The notes under the pieces are model-generated. The model was given only the letters and a program-made list of their open reading frames with translations, searched no databases and had not been told where the DNA came from. DNA of 64,000 nt. Origin: Bryobacterales bacterium (GTDB taxonomy: Bacteria > Acidobacteriota > Terriglobia > Bryobacterales > Bryobacteraceae). This document shows positions 1 to 9,137 of this stretch, in pieces. Every line of letters begins with the position of its first letter. Position 1 is the first letter of the stretch. The translations under genes and the position numbers were made by a program. The stretch covers positions 1 to 64,000 of the forward strand of contig JAIXKK010000076.1 in the NCBI GenBank assembly GCA_026954325.1, read 5' to 3'.

Positions 1-1291
1 CCAGCCCTATGCCTGGGACGCATTGAAGCGCTGCCTGGTCTCTTCGCAGATTCGTATCGAATCGCCCGGTGAGATGCTGGGCCTGGTGAGCACCGTCTCG
101 CTGCGGCCGGAACCGGTCCCGGTGTCGGTGAAGGTGGTGCTGGTGGGAGAGCGGATGCTGTACTACATGCTTTCTTCCCTCGATTCGGAATTCCATGACT
201 TGTTCAAGGTGGCTGCCGACTTCGAGGAAACCATGGACCGGACCGCCGAGACGGAACTCCTCTTTGCCAGGTGGATTGGAACCATCGCGCATTCCGAAGG
301 GCTGCTGGCGTTCGACCGCGGGGCGGTAGGCCGCGTGATCGAGCAGTGCTCGCGAGCCGCGGAAGATTCGCGAAAAGTACTGACATTGCGCCGCACATTG
401 GGAGACCTGTTGCAGGAGGCGGACTATTGGGCCAGGGAATCGAAGCGGACAGTGGTGAGCAGAGAGGACGTCCAGCGCGCGATTGACGCCCAAATCCGGC
501 GCAAAGACCGGATCCGGGAAAGGATGCTGGAAGCCACCCTGCGCGGAACGCTGATGATTGACACAAGCGGCGAACGGGTCGGACAGATTAACGGTCTTTC
601 AGTTGTGATGCTTTCGGATTTCTCGTTCGGTCATCCCAGCCGGATCACCGCGCGCGTCCGTCTCGGAAAAGGCGACGTGATTGACATCGAGCGGGAAGTG
701 AAGCTGGGAGGACCGCTGCACTCGAAAGGCGTCCTCATCCTCAGTGGGTTTCTGGGAGGGCGGTACGCGCCCGAGCAGCCCTTGTCGCTGCAGGCGAGCC
801 TGGTGTTCGAACAGACCTACGGCGGTGTGGAAGGAGACAGCGCCTCCTCGGCGGAGTTGTACGTGCTGCTGTCCGCGCTTTCCGGGCTCCCGCTCAAACA
901 ATCCCTCGCCGTGACGGGGTCGGTCAACCAGCACGGAGAGGTTCAGGCGATCGGCGGCGTGAATGAGAAGATCGAAGGGTTCTTTGACCTGTGCAAGGGG
1001 CGCGGCGAAATGAACGGGCAGGGAGTCATCATTCCGCGATCAAACGTTGGCGACCTGATGCTGCGGCAGGATATCGTCGAGGCGGTAGGCGAGGGACGTT
1101 TTCGCGTGTTCGCGGTGGCCACCATCGACGAAGGGATGGAAATTCTCACGGGAGTCCCGGCCGGCCGGCGCGATTCTTCGGGCAAGTTCCCGGAGGGAAG
1201 CGTGAACCATCGCGTCGAGGAGCGGCTGATCGCTCTGGCGGAGCGGCAGGCGGCGTTGGCGGCTAAGGCGAAACAAGAGATGTCGGAATGA
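1..1291 (+). CDS. Lon-type ATP-dependent protease, C-terminal part (5' end outside window)
   Basis: The reading frame is open from base 2 and enters the window in mid-gene. The first residues, PYAWDALKRCL, match the segment just before the protease region of archaeal LonB-like/AAA_32 proteins, so the TTG at 23 is not the true start. Counting from that TTG, residues 1-170 form an alpha-helical region and residues about 175-375 a Lon (S16) protease domain. The catalytic pair is visible: serine 273 in EGDSAS and lysine 316 in GGVNEKIEGF. These enzymes degrade misfolded or regulatory proteins in the cytoplasm; the AAA+ motor would lie upstream of the window. The stop overlaps the next start by ATGA, so the stress-protein gene is probably co-translated. 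Family assignment is firm; the ATPase half is inferred. Confidence 0.88.
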   Translation, partial: QPYAWDALKRCLVSSQIRIESPGEMLGLVSTVSLRPEPVPVSVKVVLVGERMLYYMLSSLDSEFHDLFKVAADFEETMDRTAETELLFARWIGTIAHSEGLLAFDRGAVGRVIEQCSRAAEDSRKVLTLRRTLGDLLQEADYWARESKRTVVSREDVQRAIDAQIRRKDRIRERMLEATLRGTLMIDTSGERVGQINGLSVVMLSDFSFGHPSRITARVRLGKGDVIDIEREVKLGGPLHSKGVLILSGFLGGRYAPEQPLSLQASLVFEQTYGGVEGDSASSAELYVLLSALSGLPLKQSLAVTGSVNQHGEVQAIGGVNEKIEGFFDLCKGRGEMNGQGVIIPRSNVGDLMLRQDIVEAVGEGRFRVFAVATIDEGMEILTGVPAGRRDSSGKFPEGSVNHRVEERLIALAERQAALAAKAKQEMSE

Positions 1292-2154
1292 AAACCTCAA
1301 ATCCGGTGCTCACGATACGGCGAATCCTGGTCGCTCTGGACACTTCCCCCTCGAGCCAGGCGGCCCTCGAGGCCGCGGTGGCCTTGGCGCAGCGCGTCAA
1401 AGCCGAGGTCTTCGGACTGTTTGTGGAAGACGTGGATCTGTTGCGCGTCGCGGAATCCCCCTACGCGAGAGAGGTTCTGTATCCCTCGGCGCGGGAGGGG
1501 CGGCTTACGCGCGGTGTGCTCGAGAACCGGTTGCGCATTCAAGCGGAACAGGCCCGCCGCGCCTTGTTGGCCGCGGCGCGGCGGGCCAACGTGCCCTGTA
1601 CGTTTCTTTGTGTAAGGGGCAAGGTGAGTTCGGAGTTGCTGGCGGCGGCCGCGAAGACGGATCTCATCGCCATCGGAAGGCTCGGATGGAGTATGGGGGC
1701 GCGGCTTCGCATCGGCTCCACGGCAATGGATCTGGTGGCGAGTTCCGGTCCGGTGCTGCTGCTGTCGGAGTACCGCGTGCCGGGGCCGCTGCACTTCGTG
1801 CTTTATTTCGACGGCTCGGCGGATGCAAGGAAGGCCTTGCGGTGGGCGGCGGAGGTTGCCGCATCCGATTCAGGAAGGCTGAGCGTGCTGCTGGCGGCGG
1901 AGAATGAGGAGCAGGCAGACCAGTTGCGGGAAGATGCCGGAAACCTGCTGACGGAAACCGGACTCAAAGCCGGGTACCGGCCGATGGATCCCACCGACAG
2001 AGCCGGTCTGCTCAGCTTCTTGAAGCAGGTGGAAAACGGAATGTTCGTCCTGGGAACTAAGGAGCCGTTTAAGAAACTGCCGATGCTCGAGGCTGTCCTG
2101 CGCGAGAGCAAGGTGGCGGTGCTGCTGTTCCGCTATGACGGGGAGCAGCGGTGA
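1288..2154 (+). CDS. Universal stress protein, two UspA-like domains
   Basis: This 288-residue cytoplasmic protein has two UspA-like halves. The first (about residues 8-160) begins RRILVALDTSPSSQAALEAA and ends with GRLGWSMGARLRIGST, an exact G-x2-G-x9-G-S nucleotide-binding signature, so it probably binds ATP. The second half (about 168-285) begins HFVLYFDGSADARKAL but lacks that glycine pattern and probably does not bind nucleotide. Tandem Usp proteins are common in soil bacteria and respond to starvation, redox or DNA stress. The ATG overlaps the stop of the Lon-type protease gene by 4 nt, suggesting the pair is produced together. The exact stress is not deducible. Confidence 0.87.
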   Translation: MKTSNPVLTIRRILVALDTSPSSQAALEAAVALAQRVKAEVFGLFVEDVDLLRVAESPYAREVLYPSAREGRLTRGVLENRLRIQAEQARRALLAAARRANVPCTFLCVRGKVSSELLAAAAKTDLIAIGRLGWSMGARLRIGSTAMDLVASSGPVLLLSEYRVPGPLHFVLYFDGSADARKALRWAAEVAASDSGRLSVLLAAENEEQADQLREDAGNLLTETGLKAGYRPMDPTDRAGLLSFLKQVENGMFVLGTKEPFKKLPMLEAVLRESKVAVLLFRYDGEQR

Positions 2155-2192
2155 AATAAGGGATACAATACTGTCACAAGGGAACTTCTCAG

Positions 2193-3587
2193 GTGACTGC
2201 CTTTGTCTCTCATGTCTGTTTGCTTGCGCTGACGATCATGCCTGTGCTGGCTCAAGACCGCGCCAGGCCCATGCTCGACTACACATTCTTCAAGGAGCGC
2301 GTACAGCCCATTCTGCTCGAGAAGCGGCCGGGACATGCCCGTTGCGTCACCTGTCACCAGCACGGCAGCCCTCCCCTCCAGCCGCTGGCCGCCGGAGCCG
2401 CCAACTGGAATGAAGAGCAGTCGCGCAAGAACTTTGCCGTCTGGAAGATGTTCGTTGTTCCCGGAGAGCCGGAAAAGAGCCCCTTGCTGCTCCATCCGCT
2501 GGCGGGAGAGGCGGGCGGCGACCGCTTTCACGCGGGCGGAAAACACTGGAAATCGCGGAGTGATCCGGAATGGCGGACGCTGGCCGCCTGGGTTCGCGGC
2601 CAGACGATGGGCGCGAACCGCGCCGCGGCCGTGCGCGTTCTGCAAACCAACGCCGCCGGAGATAACGTCCACGTGATTGACCCGGCCACGAACCGCGTGG
2701 TGGGGATCATTGAAGACATTGAAGTGCCGCACGGAGTAGCCATCGCGCCGGATGGCGCGCGGATCTATATCACCGATGAGGCGCTGCGCACGCTGGACGT
2801 GGTGGACGCGCAAACGCTGAAAGTGTTCCAACGGATTCCGCTCAGCGGGAGGCCCAATAATCTCGACGTGTCCAGGGACGGCTCGAAGGTGTATGTGGGC
2901 ATCCGCCAGGCGCCGGGAGCGGTGGACGTCATCGGCGCCGCGTCGCTCAGGAACATGAAGAGCGTTCCAGTAAAAGGCGAGATTCACAACATCTACGTGA
3001 CGCCGGACGGAAAGTACGCGGTTGCCGGCTCGATCGCGGCCGGGGCCATCAGCGTCATCGATACCTCCACGGATACACTGGCATGGACTTTGACCCTCGA
3101 TGCGGGTATCCGCCCGATGGCTTTTACGCGAAATCAGGACGGGTCTACTAAGGAGATCATCGTCCAGCTTTCCAACTTCCACGGATTCGCCGTCGTGGAT
3201 TTCGCCGCGCGGAAAGAGGTCCGGCGGATCACGCTTCCGGATGTTCCGGGCCACGAGAAGGAAACGCAGGGTTTGCAGGGTTCACCATCCCACGGGCTGG
3301 CGGTCACCCCGGATGGAAAGATGCTCTGGGCCACCAGTAAATACTATGATTGCGTAGCCGCCTATTCCCTCCCGGACTACAAATTCCTCAAGGTGATTCC
3401 CGTGGGTCTTCATCCCGAGTGGCTCACCATCCCGCCGGATGGCCGGCAGCTATACGTCGCCGTTGCGGGAGACGGCGCCACGGCGGTGGTGGACATCCCG
3501 AAGATGGAGCTTGTAAAAAAAATTCCGGTGGGAGCGGTTCCCAAACGTAATGCAAGCGGAATGCTGCTCACCGCACCATCGAATTGA
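2193..3587 (+). CDS. Secreted cytochrome c-YVTN beta-propeller fusion
   Basis: The protein has 464 residues and starts at GTG. Residues 1-20 form a signal peptide ending VLAQ. Residues about 28-140 resemble planctomycete/acidobacterial cytochrome c domains, with one heme motif CVTCH (C51, C54, H55). From about residue 145 to the end it is a YVTN/YncE-like beta-propeller with repeated blades such as VPHGVAIAPDGARIYITDE and VTPDGKYAVAGS. It should lie in the periplasm or outside the cell and carry one covalently bound heme. No catalytic site is obvious, so electron transfer or a structural role are both possible. A second propeller gene follows after 9 nt, so the two are probably one operon. 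Confidence 0.8.
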   Translation: MTAFVSHVCLLALTIMPVLAQDRARPMLDYTFFKERVQPILLEKRPGHARCVTCHQHGSPPLQPLAAGAANWNEEQSRKNFAVWKMFVVPGEPEKSPLLLHPLAGEAGGDRFHAGGKHWKSRSDPEWRTLAAWVRGQTMGANRAAAVRVLQTNAAGDNVHVIDPATNRVVGIIEDIEVPHGVAIAPDGARIYITDEALRTLDVVDAQTLKVFQRIPLSGRPNNLDVSRDGSKVYVGIRQAPGAVDVIGAASLRNMKSVPVKGEIHNIYVTPDGKYAVAGSIAAGAISVIDTSTDTLAWTLTLDAGIRPMAFTRNQDGSTKEIIVQLSNFHGFAVVDFAARKEVRRITLPDVPGHEKETQGLQGSPSHGLAVTPDGKMLWATSKYYDCVAAYSLPDYKFLKVIPVGLHPEWLTIPPDGRQLYVAVAGDGATAVVDIPKMELVKKIPVGAVPKRNASGMLLTAPSN

Positions 3588-3596
3588 GAGGTAAAC

Positions 3597-4607
3597 ATGA
3601 AACCAAACCTCGGCGTGATTGTGCTGATTACGGCGCTGGGAACAGCGTTCGCTCAAGCGGCGGAAACACCGCGTGCCGCGCTGCTGGTGCTGGCCAAGAC
3701 GGACAGAACGCTGTCGATTGTGGACCCCGCAAGCCTGAAGGTGGTGGCGCGCATGCCTTCCGGACCCGACCCGCACGAGGTAGTAGCCTCGAGTGACGGA
3801 AGGTTCGCCTATATCTCGAACTACGGAGGCGGCGCCTATCACACATTGACAGTGGTGGACCTGCTGGAGCGGAAGACGTTGCCGGCTGTTGATCTTGGGC
3901 CGCTGTGGGGACCGCACGGCCTCATGTTTGCCGCGGGCAAGGTATGGTTCACGGCGGAAGCAGCCAAGGCGATCGGGAGCTATGATCCGGCGGCGAAGAG
4001 CGTGGATTGGATCATGGGAACCGGCCAGGACGGAACTCACATGATCCACGTATTCGAAGGTCTTCAACGCATTGCCACCTCGAATATACGCTCCGGGACG
4101 GTGACGATTCTGGACAGGATGGCGCCCAACACGCGGCGCCGCGGCGCTCCCGGAGGCGAGTGGGAGGAGACGCATCTTCCCACCGGCAGGGGAACCGAAG
4201 GCTTCGATGTCTCTCCGAACGGACGGGAACTCTGGGCGGCCGCCTCCCAGGAGGGAACCATCGCGGTGATTGACCTGGAAACGAAAAAAACCGTGCAGAT
4301 CTTCTCCGGAAACGTGAAAGGGGCCAACCGGCTGAAATTCACCCCCGATGGAAAGCGCGTCTTCGTCTCGACGCTCGGTGGTCCCGAGGTGGTGATCTTC
4401 GACGCCGCGGAACGGCGCGAGATCAAGAGATTGAAGACAGGGCGCGGAGCCGCGGGGATTCAGATGCAGCCAGACGGGAAGCGTGTCTACGTTTCCTGCA
4501 CTCCGGATGACTACGTGGCCGTCGTGGATTTGCGGACACTCGAAATCGTGGGGAAGTTCGAGGCCGGCAAAGAGCCCGACGGCCTCGCTTGGGCCGTGCG
4601 GCAATGA
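3597..4607 (+). CDS. Secreted YVTN-family beta-propeller protein
   Basis: This 336-residue protein has a signal peptide (about residues 1-22, ending AQAAE) followed only by beta-propeller blades of the YVTN/YncE type. Examples are MPSGPDPHEVVASSDGRFAY, FDVSPNGRELWAA, LKFTPDGKRVFVST and IQMQPDGKRVYVSC. It lies 9 nt behind the cytochrome-propeller gene and probably forms an operon with it. Members often act in surface recognition, quinoprotein-like scaffolding or metal/heme handling; no active site is visible. The gene ends 14 bp before a convergent gene. Confidence 0.78.
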   Translation: MKPNLGVIVLITALGTAFAQAAETPRAALLVLAKTDRTLSIVDPASLKVVARMPSGPDPHEVVASSDGRFAYISNYGGGAYHTLTVVDLLERKTLPAVDLGPLWGPHGLMFAAGKVWFTAEAAKAIGSYDPAAKSVDWIMGTGQDGTHMIHVFEGLQRIATSNIRSGTVTILDRMAPNTRRRGAPGGEWEETHLPTGRGTEGFDVSPNGRELWAAASQEGTIAVIDLETKKTVQIFSGNVKGANRLKFTPDGKRVFVSTLGGPEVVIFDAAERREIKRLKTGRGAAGIQMQPDGKRVYVSCTPDDYVAVVDLRTLEIVGKFEAGKEPDGLAWAVRQ

Positions 4608-4609
4608 AG

Positions 4610-4623
4610 GACTCGCGCGAGTC
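4610..4623. terminator. Palindrome between convergent genes, possible bidirectional hairpin
   Basis: GACTCGCGCGAGTC is a perfect 14-bp palindrome filling the gap between two convergent genes and touching the stop codon of the minus-strand TPR gene. As RNA it would fold into a 5-bp stem with a GCGC loop on either strand. There is no T tract on either side, so it is not a standard intrinsic terminator. Its position is suggestive, but chance is possible in GC-rich DNA. Confidence 0.3.
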
Positions 4624-6160
4624 AATCAGAGAGCGAAACGTACTCGAACGTCATCTGGTCCCAGCCCTGGAGCTTTCTCGGTCCGCTTTGAGCCGGCGCG
4701 GAGGAGGGGGTGAACGCGGGTAGCGCCATCTCCTCGGACACCGGGTCATTCTTCCACGGATTGGGGATAGGCGAGGATTCCGGCGCCAGGCGCGGGCCGG
4801 ATGGGATTCGGGGAGCCAGTGAAGGAGCGGGACCGAATGGTGAGCCGGCCGGCGGCGGAGCCATAAGCCCGCCTGACGCGCCGGAAATATCGGCGGGAAA
4901 CATTTCGGGTGCTCCCCCGCCTGGTTCCGCGGAGCCCAGGTCCGGGCCGTCCGGGAAAGCGGCCGGAAAGGAAGGGGGCATCCCTTCCTCCGTCGAAACC
5001 GGCTGAAACATTTCCGCTTCCTTGAAGACGGATGGCTGCTCGCCCTTGGGAAGATAGGCATGAATGCGGGCCAGCATGCGGGTGTTGGCTTCGAGGGCGG
5101 CCGCATAGAAGTTAGGATTCTGCTCGTACAGCCGCCTCGCCTTGCGCAGGGAGACATCGGCGTCCTCGAAACGCCCGCAGGCGGCGTACACCTCCCCCAG
5201 CCGTTCGAGAGCCTGCGAAAGGCCCGGGTCCCGGACCCCCTCCAGTTTGCCCACCGCCTGCTGCAGCAACTCCATCGCCGGGCCGTACCGGCCCATGTCC
5301 GTCTGCACCCCGGCAATCTTCATCAGAATCTCGGCCGAGCCCGTTGCCGAGGCGCCAAGCTGCCGCTCCCGCAGCGCAAGCGCCGTTTCATAATAGCCGA
5401 CCGCTGCTTCCAGGTCCTCGGCGGCCTGAGCCGCCACGGCCAGCATGTGCAGGTCGCGGATGGCCGTTTCCGACTCCGCTCCATTCAGTTCCTGGTGTAT
5501 GCGAAGCGCCCGTTCCAGGTAGCCTCGGGCGGTGGCGTGGCGGCCCCGCTCGGTTTCACATTCCCCCAACTGAATGAGACAATCGGCCGTCGCGGGATGT
5601 ACGTTGCCCAAACTGTGGTCGGCCTGGTCCAGCACCGCCTCCAGCAGACTGGTCGCTTCGTCCAGACGTCCCTTGCGCTGCATGACCCCGGCCAGGTGGC
5701 AGGTGCGGCCCACAATCGCGGGAACATCCAGCGGCAGAACCGCCTTCTGCGTTTCCAGCGCCTCCGTGAACAGTTCCAGAGCCTCGTCCAGTTCCCCCTC
5801 TTCGGCCTTCATCCTGCCTAGAAGGTCCAGTGCGCCGGAAAGCGGGGTGCTCGGCTTCTGCTTTTGCCCGGTGAGCAATTCGCGCACCGCGTCCGCCGTG
5901 ATCCAGGCATCGCGGAATTTGTTCAGCTTGAACTGGGCAGTCGCGAGACAGACAAGAACATGCCCATGCGGGGGACGTATGGCGGATCTCGACTTCAGTT
6001 CACCGGCGACGCGCAGGAAACAGCGTTCGGCCTCCTGAAATTTACCGGCGTCGAGAAGGCTTTCGCCTTCCCGGCTCTCAGGGCTTGACCATACCTTGGC
6101 TTCCGGCATGACTTGGCGAACGGCTTGGGCGGCGAGGCGAAGTTTCTCGAAGGTGCTCAT
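4622..6160 (-). CDS. TPR-repeat protein with proline-rich C-terminus
   Basis: I place the start at 6160 (MSTFEKLRLAAQ), giving 512 residues, because GGGGAGAG lies 5-7 nt before it; the frame stays open another 34 codons upstream. Residues about 30-370 contain tetratricopeptide repeats of the kinesin-light-chain/TPR_12 type, for example YYETALALRERQLGAS and YLERALRIHQELNGAE. The last 130 residues are low-complexity and rich in Pro, Ala, Gly and Ser. No signal peptide is seen after this start, so it is probably cytoplasmic and acts as a protein-protein scaffold. No enzymatic domain is evident. Confidence 0.8.
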   Translation of the reverse strand: MSTFEKLRLAAQAVRQVMPEAKVWSSPESREGESLLDAGKFQEAERCFLRVAGELKSRSAIRPPHGHVLVCLATAQFKLNKFRDAWITADAVRELLTGQKQKPSTPLSGALDLLGRMKAEEGELDEALELFTEALETQKAVLPLDVPAIVGRTCHLAGVMQRKGRLDEATSLLEAVLDQADHSLGNVHPATADCLIQLGECETERGRHATARGYLERALRIHQELNGAESETAIRDLHMLAVAAQAAEDLEAAVGYYETALALRERQLGASATGSAEILMKIAGVQTDMGRYGPAMELLQQAVGKLEGVRDPGLSQALERLGEVYAACGRFEDADVSLRKARRLYEQNPNFYAAALEANTRMLARIHAYLPKGEQPSVFKEAEMFQPVSTEEGMPPSFPAAFPDGPDLGSAEPGGGAPEMFPADISGASGGLMAPPPAGSPFGPAPSLAPRIPSGPRLAPESSPIPNPWKNDPVSEEMALPAFTPSSAPAQSGPRKLQGWDQMTFEYVSLSD

Positions 6161-6326
6161 AAGACTCTCCCCACCATCGGCAGCGGAGGGGAACATCTCC
6201 ATGGAGGCGGAACCTGAAAATGCGCGGGTGGAGTTAACAGTACTTTCCCTTAGAATTTTCACAATCTCGCCCTAGTCCGCCGCAAACCGCCCAATTTGAC
6301 CTAGTATCGAAGTTGGGGGTACAAGC

Positions 6327-7211
6327 GTGCCGAAATGTCTGTATTGCGACGAGCCTCTTTCGCGCATGGATTGCCTGCGGGATCAGCAGTTCTGCACGGA
6401 AGAACACCGCCGGAGCTACATGCGCGAGAGCCGGTGGCATGGGGTCCCCCTGCAGGCGGAGCGCCGGCAGCCCGGACTTTGCCCGGTCCTGAAGTACATT
6501 CCATCGGCCGAACCGCGCGATTGGAACCATGGGCCGCTCCCGCCGAAACCGGCGCCGTTCTCCAGGCGGGAGTATGCCTGGCCGGTGATGACGCCTTGTC
6601 CGGACCCCCGTCTTGCCTCCGTCACCGGGCAACCCTTTGCGCTTCCCATGCCGGGCATCCGCACGGCGCCCCGCCGGAGGTTCGTCTACGGCTGGGGAAA
6701 CCAGGCGATTGTGCGCGGATTGTTGAAGGAAGCAGCCGCCAGGTTGGAAATGCCTCGCGCGGTGGGAAGGATCCCCATTTGCGAGCCCACGGGAGAAACC
6801 ATAGCGATGGAAATCGCGCCGCTACCCCTGGTTGGGGGCGGGACCAGCCTTCCATTTCAAGCGCTCGAAGGGTTGGATGAGAGCGCCCTCGAAGCCATCC
6901 CCGCGGCAGGGTTCATCCGGACGCGGATGAGCCTTTCCAGTTTTCCCCAAATGCCCGCCGTGGGTGGCCCGGCAAGTCCGCGGCCCTGTGTTCAGCCACT
7001 CAAGACGGAGACTCCGCTTGCCCCTGTCGAGTCTACTCGCGCTCTGCGCGGCGTGTTTATACCACGGGTATCCTTGCCGCTGTTGAGGCCGCGGATTGCC
7101 TTCGCCCCGCGGACGGCGGCAGCCCGCTCCGGGGACCGGCAGAGCAGCATTATCCCGATCAGCGATTTTCAACCCGCTGAACGGAAGGAACCACTGGCGC
7201 GTACCAGTTAG
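6327..7211 (+). CDS. Hypothetical protein with N-terminal zinc-finger-like motif
   Basis: The 294-residue frame starts at GTG with a G-rich stretch about 8 nt upstream. The first 30 residues contain C4-x2-C7 and FC23-x3-H27, which looks like a treble-clef or zinc-ribbon knuckle (CLYCDEPLSR...FCTEEHRRSY). The rest is rich in Pro, Arg and Ala with no domain I recognise; it could be partly disordered. It sits between two TPR-protein genes, on the same strand as the downstream one. The zinc site is inferred from ligand spacing only. Confidence 0.6.
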   Translation: MPKCLYCDEPLSRMDCLRDQQFCTEEHRRSYMRESRWHGVPLQAERRQPGLCPVLKYIPSAEPRDWNHGPLPPKPAPFSRREYAWPVMTPCPDPRLASVTGQPFALPMPGIRTAPRRRFVYGWGNQAIVRGLLKEAAARLEMPRAVGRIPICEPTGETIAMEIAPLPLVGGGTSLPFQALEGLDESALEAIPAAGFIRTRMSLSSFPQMPAVGGPASPRPCVQPLKTETPLAPVESTRALRGVFIPRVSLPLLRPRIAFAPRTAAARSGDRQSSIIPISDFQPAERKEPLARTS

Positions 7212-7291
7212 ACAAACCCCTCGCGGCGAATTCGCGCGTTACCCTGATGTTCCGGCCGGATCCTGACGATGGATTGCAGAGGATTACTCCG

Positions 7292-8875
7292 ATGAACAGC
7301 TTCGCCGGACAATGGCTCTGGTTCTTTGATGATCAACTGGTGCATTCTCTTCTGAGTGTGCAGCCGGATGATCCACGCCTGGCGCGCCGCGCCGCTTCCA
7401 ACCCCTCGGTAGTGGTGGCGATGCGTCTGTGGATGGAGCGGCTGCCCGAGGAGGCGCTTCAGGAACTGGCGGCCCCGGTGCGGCAATCGGACCACGACGC
7501 CATGGCGTTGGCCGGGCAGATCCTGTTCGAGATGGGCAAGGTCGAGGAGGCGGCGCAATTGTTCGCCAAACTGGCGGCCATCTTCCCCGGACATCCCTTC
7601 GCCGGCATGAACCTGGGACTTTGCCAGGCGCGGATGCGAGCCTGGGCCGAGGCAGCCGAGAATCTCAAGAACGCCCTGGCGCTGCATCCGGACCGCGCCG
7701 AGGTCTGGTTCGCCCTGGGGGTGGCGCTGGTGAATCAGAAACGCGCCACGGAAGCGCGGTCGGCGTTCACCCGCGGCCTGCGCTTGAACAGCGAATACGC
7801 CCCCGCCTGGTTCGGCCAGGGTATCGCCTGCCAGTTGGAAGGAAACCACGCGGAGGCGCTGCGCATTTATGAAAAGTTGCTCGAAGCGCAGCCGGACCGC
7901 GAGGAATTGCTTGCCAACGCACTGGTGGCGGCGGCCGACCTGCGCGATTCGGCGAAGATCCGCATTCTCGCTCCGCGGCTGTTGCAGTTGAATCCGAAAT
8001 CGACCCACGCCCGCCTGGCGCTGTGCTGGATCGCTCTCGAGCAGGGGAACCTGGAGGAGGCGAACAAGCATTGCGCCATGGTCGCGCAAGCGAACCCGGG
8101 AGATTACCGTCACTGGTACAACCTTGGCGTATGTCTGTTGAGGCTGGGACAGCCGGAAAAAGCGGGCGCCGCATTTGACAACGCCGCGCGCCTGCAGCCG
8201 GATGACGCGGGGGCGGTGGAGGGTCTGGCGAGATCGCTGACCGCGGTGGGGCGGGCCGAAGATGCGCGCAAAGCCTGGGAACGCGTGCTGCGGGTGGCCC
8301 CGGACCGCGAAGAGGCCTGGTTCCGGTTCGGTCTGCTGCTGTACGAAGCCGGCGAACATTCCGAAGCCTCGGCGGCTTTTGACAGATGCGTGCGCCTCAG
8401 GCCGGATTGGCTTGACGCATGGTCGAACCTGGGCAACGCCAGATGGTCATCGGGAGACTTCGCCGGAGCGGTAACGGCATTTCAGCGGGTCTTGGACGCG
8501 AGCCCCTTTCATTCGGCCGCCCGCAGAGCGATGGCGGCGCTGGCGGTGGACACCGGAAATCTGACGGAGGCGGAGCGCTACATCGAAGGTCTCTCGGGCA
8601 AAGACTGGGAGATTTTGTATAACCTCGCCTTGCTGTTTCATTCCTCGGGGAAATTACAGCGGGCCGCCGCTCTCTACCGGGAAGTGCTTGCCACGAAGCC
8701 GGATTTCACGGAGGCGCGCTTCAACCTGGGCAGCGTCCTCTTCGGCCTGGGCCGGGTAATGGAAGGGCAAGACAGTTGGAAAGCGGCTGTGGCGATGAAG
8801 CCGGAACTGGCGGGCGAAATCCTGAAATGGATGGGCAGCGGACCGCTGTGCGAGGACGAGGCTGCCACGGTGTAA
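7292..8875 (+). CDS. TPR-repeat protein (about 12 repeats)
   Basis: I choose the ATG at 7292 (MNSFAGQWLWFFDDQ), 527 residues, because AGAGG lies about 9 nt upstream; another in-frame ATG exists at 7247. Nearly the whole length is tetratricopeptide repeats, e.g. AEVWFALGVALVNQKRATEA, YRHWYNLGVCLLRLGQPEKA and PDWLDAWSNLGNARWSSGDF. No signal peptide or membrane segment is obvious. Long TPR solenoids of this type are assembly scaffolds or adaptors. The partner is not identifiable from the neighbourhood. Confidence 0.8.
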   Translation: MNSFAGQWLWFFDDQLVHSLLSVQPDDPRLARRAASNPSVVVAMRLWMERLPEEALQELAAPVRQSDHDAMALAGQILFEMGKVEEAAQLFAKLAAIFPGHPFAGMNLGLCQARMRAWAEAAENLKNALALHPDRAEVWFALGVALVNQKRATEARSAFTRGLRLNSEYAPAWFGQGIACQLEGNHAEALRIYEKLLEAQPDREELLANALVAAADLRDSAKIRILAPRLLQLNPKSTHARLALCWIALEQGNLEEANKHCAMVAQANPGDYRHWYNLGVCLLRLGQPEKAGAAFDNAARLQPDDAGAVEGLARSLTAVGRAEDARKAWERVLRVAPDREEAWFRFGLLLYEAGEHSEASAAFDRCVRLRPDWLDAWSNLGNARWSSGDFAGAVTAFQRVLDASPFHSAARRAMAALAVDTGNLTEAERYIEGLSGKDWEILYNLALLFHSSGKLQRAAALYREVLATKPDFTEARFNLGSVLFGLGRVMEGQDSWKAAVAMKPELAGEILKWMGSGPLCEDEAATV

Positions 8876-9137
8876 AGAGCACGTTCCCAGCGCACGGCAA
8901 GAAGACGCAACGGCTTCCTTGATAGCCAAGTCATGGGTGCGCTTTCCTACGCCCTCTCGGCCGCCGTGCGGAGAAAATCACAACCTGAACTCCTCTCCGC
9001 GCTCTCTGCGCCTCCGCGAGAACATGTGGTTCCCCTTCAATTCACAAATATTTCACCCTTCCCCCACAACTACTTACAAACCCACCCCACAAATCCTGAA
9101 ACCTCCGCGTGGTAAAACCAGGCCAGAGTTCAACCCT
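8876..9137. other. Non-coding stretch with degenerate CTCTGCG-type repeat
   Basis: No coding signal is seen. Around 8991-9020 there is a run of near-repeats built on CTCCGCG/CTCTGCG, and a shorter relative (CCTCCGCGTGG) near 9100. Similar 'CTCTGCG...CTCCGCG' tracts recur as dispersed low-complexity elements in several environmental bacterial genomes. Whether this one is repeated elsewhere in this genome cannot be told here. Confidence 0.35.
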
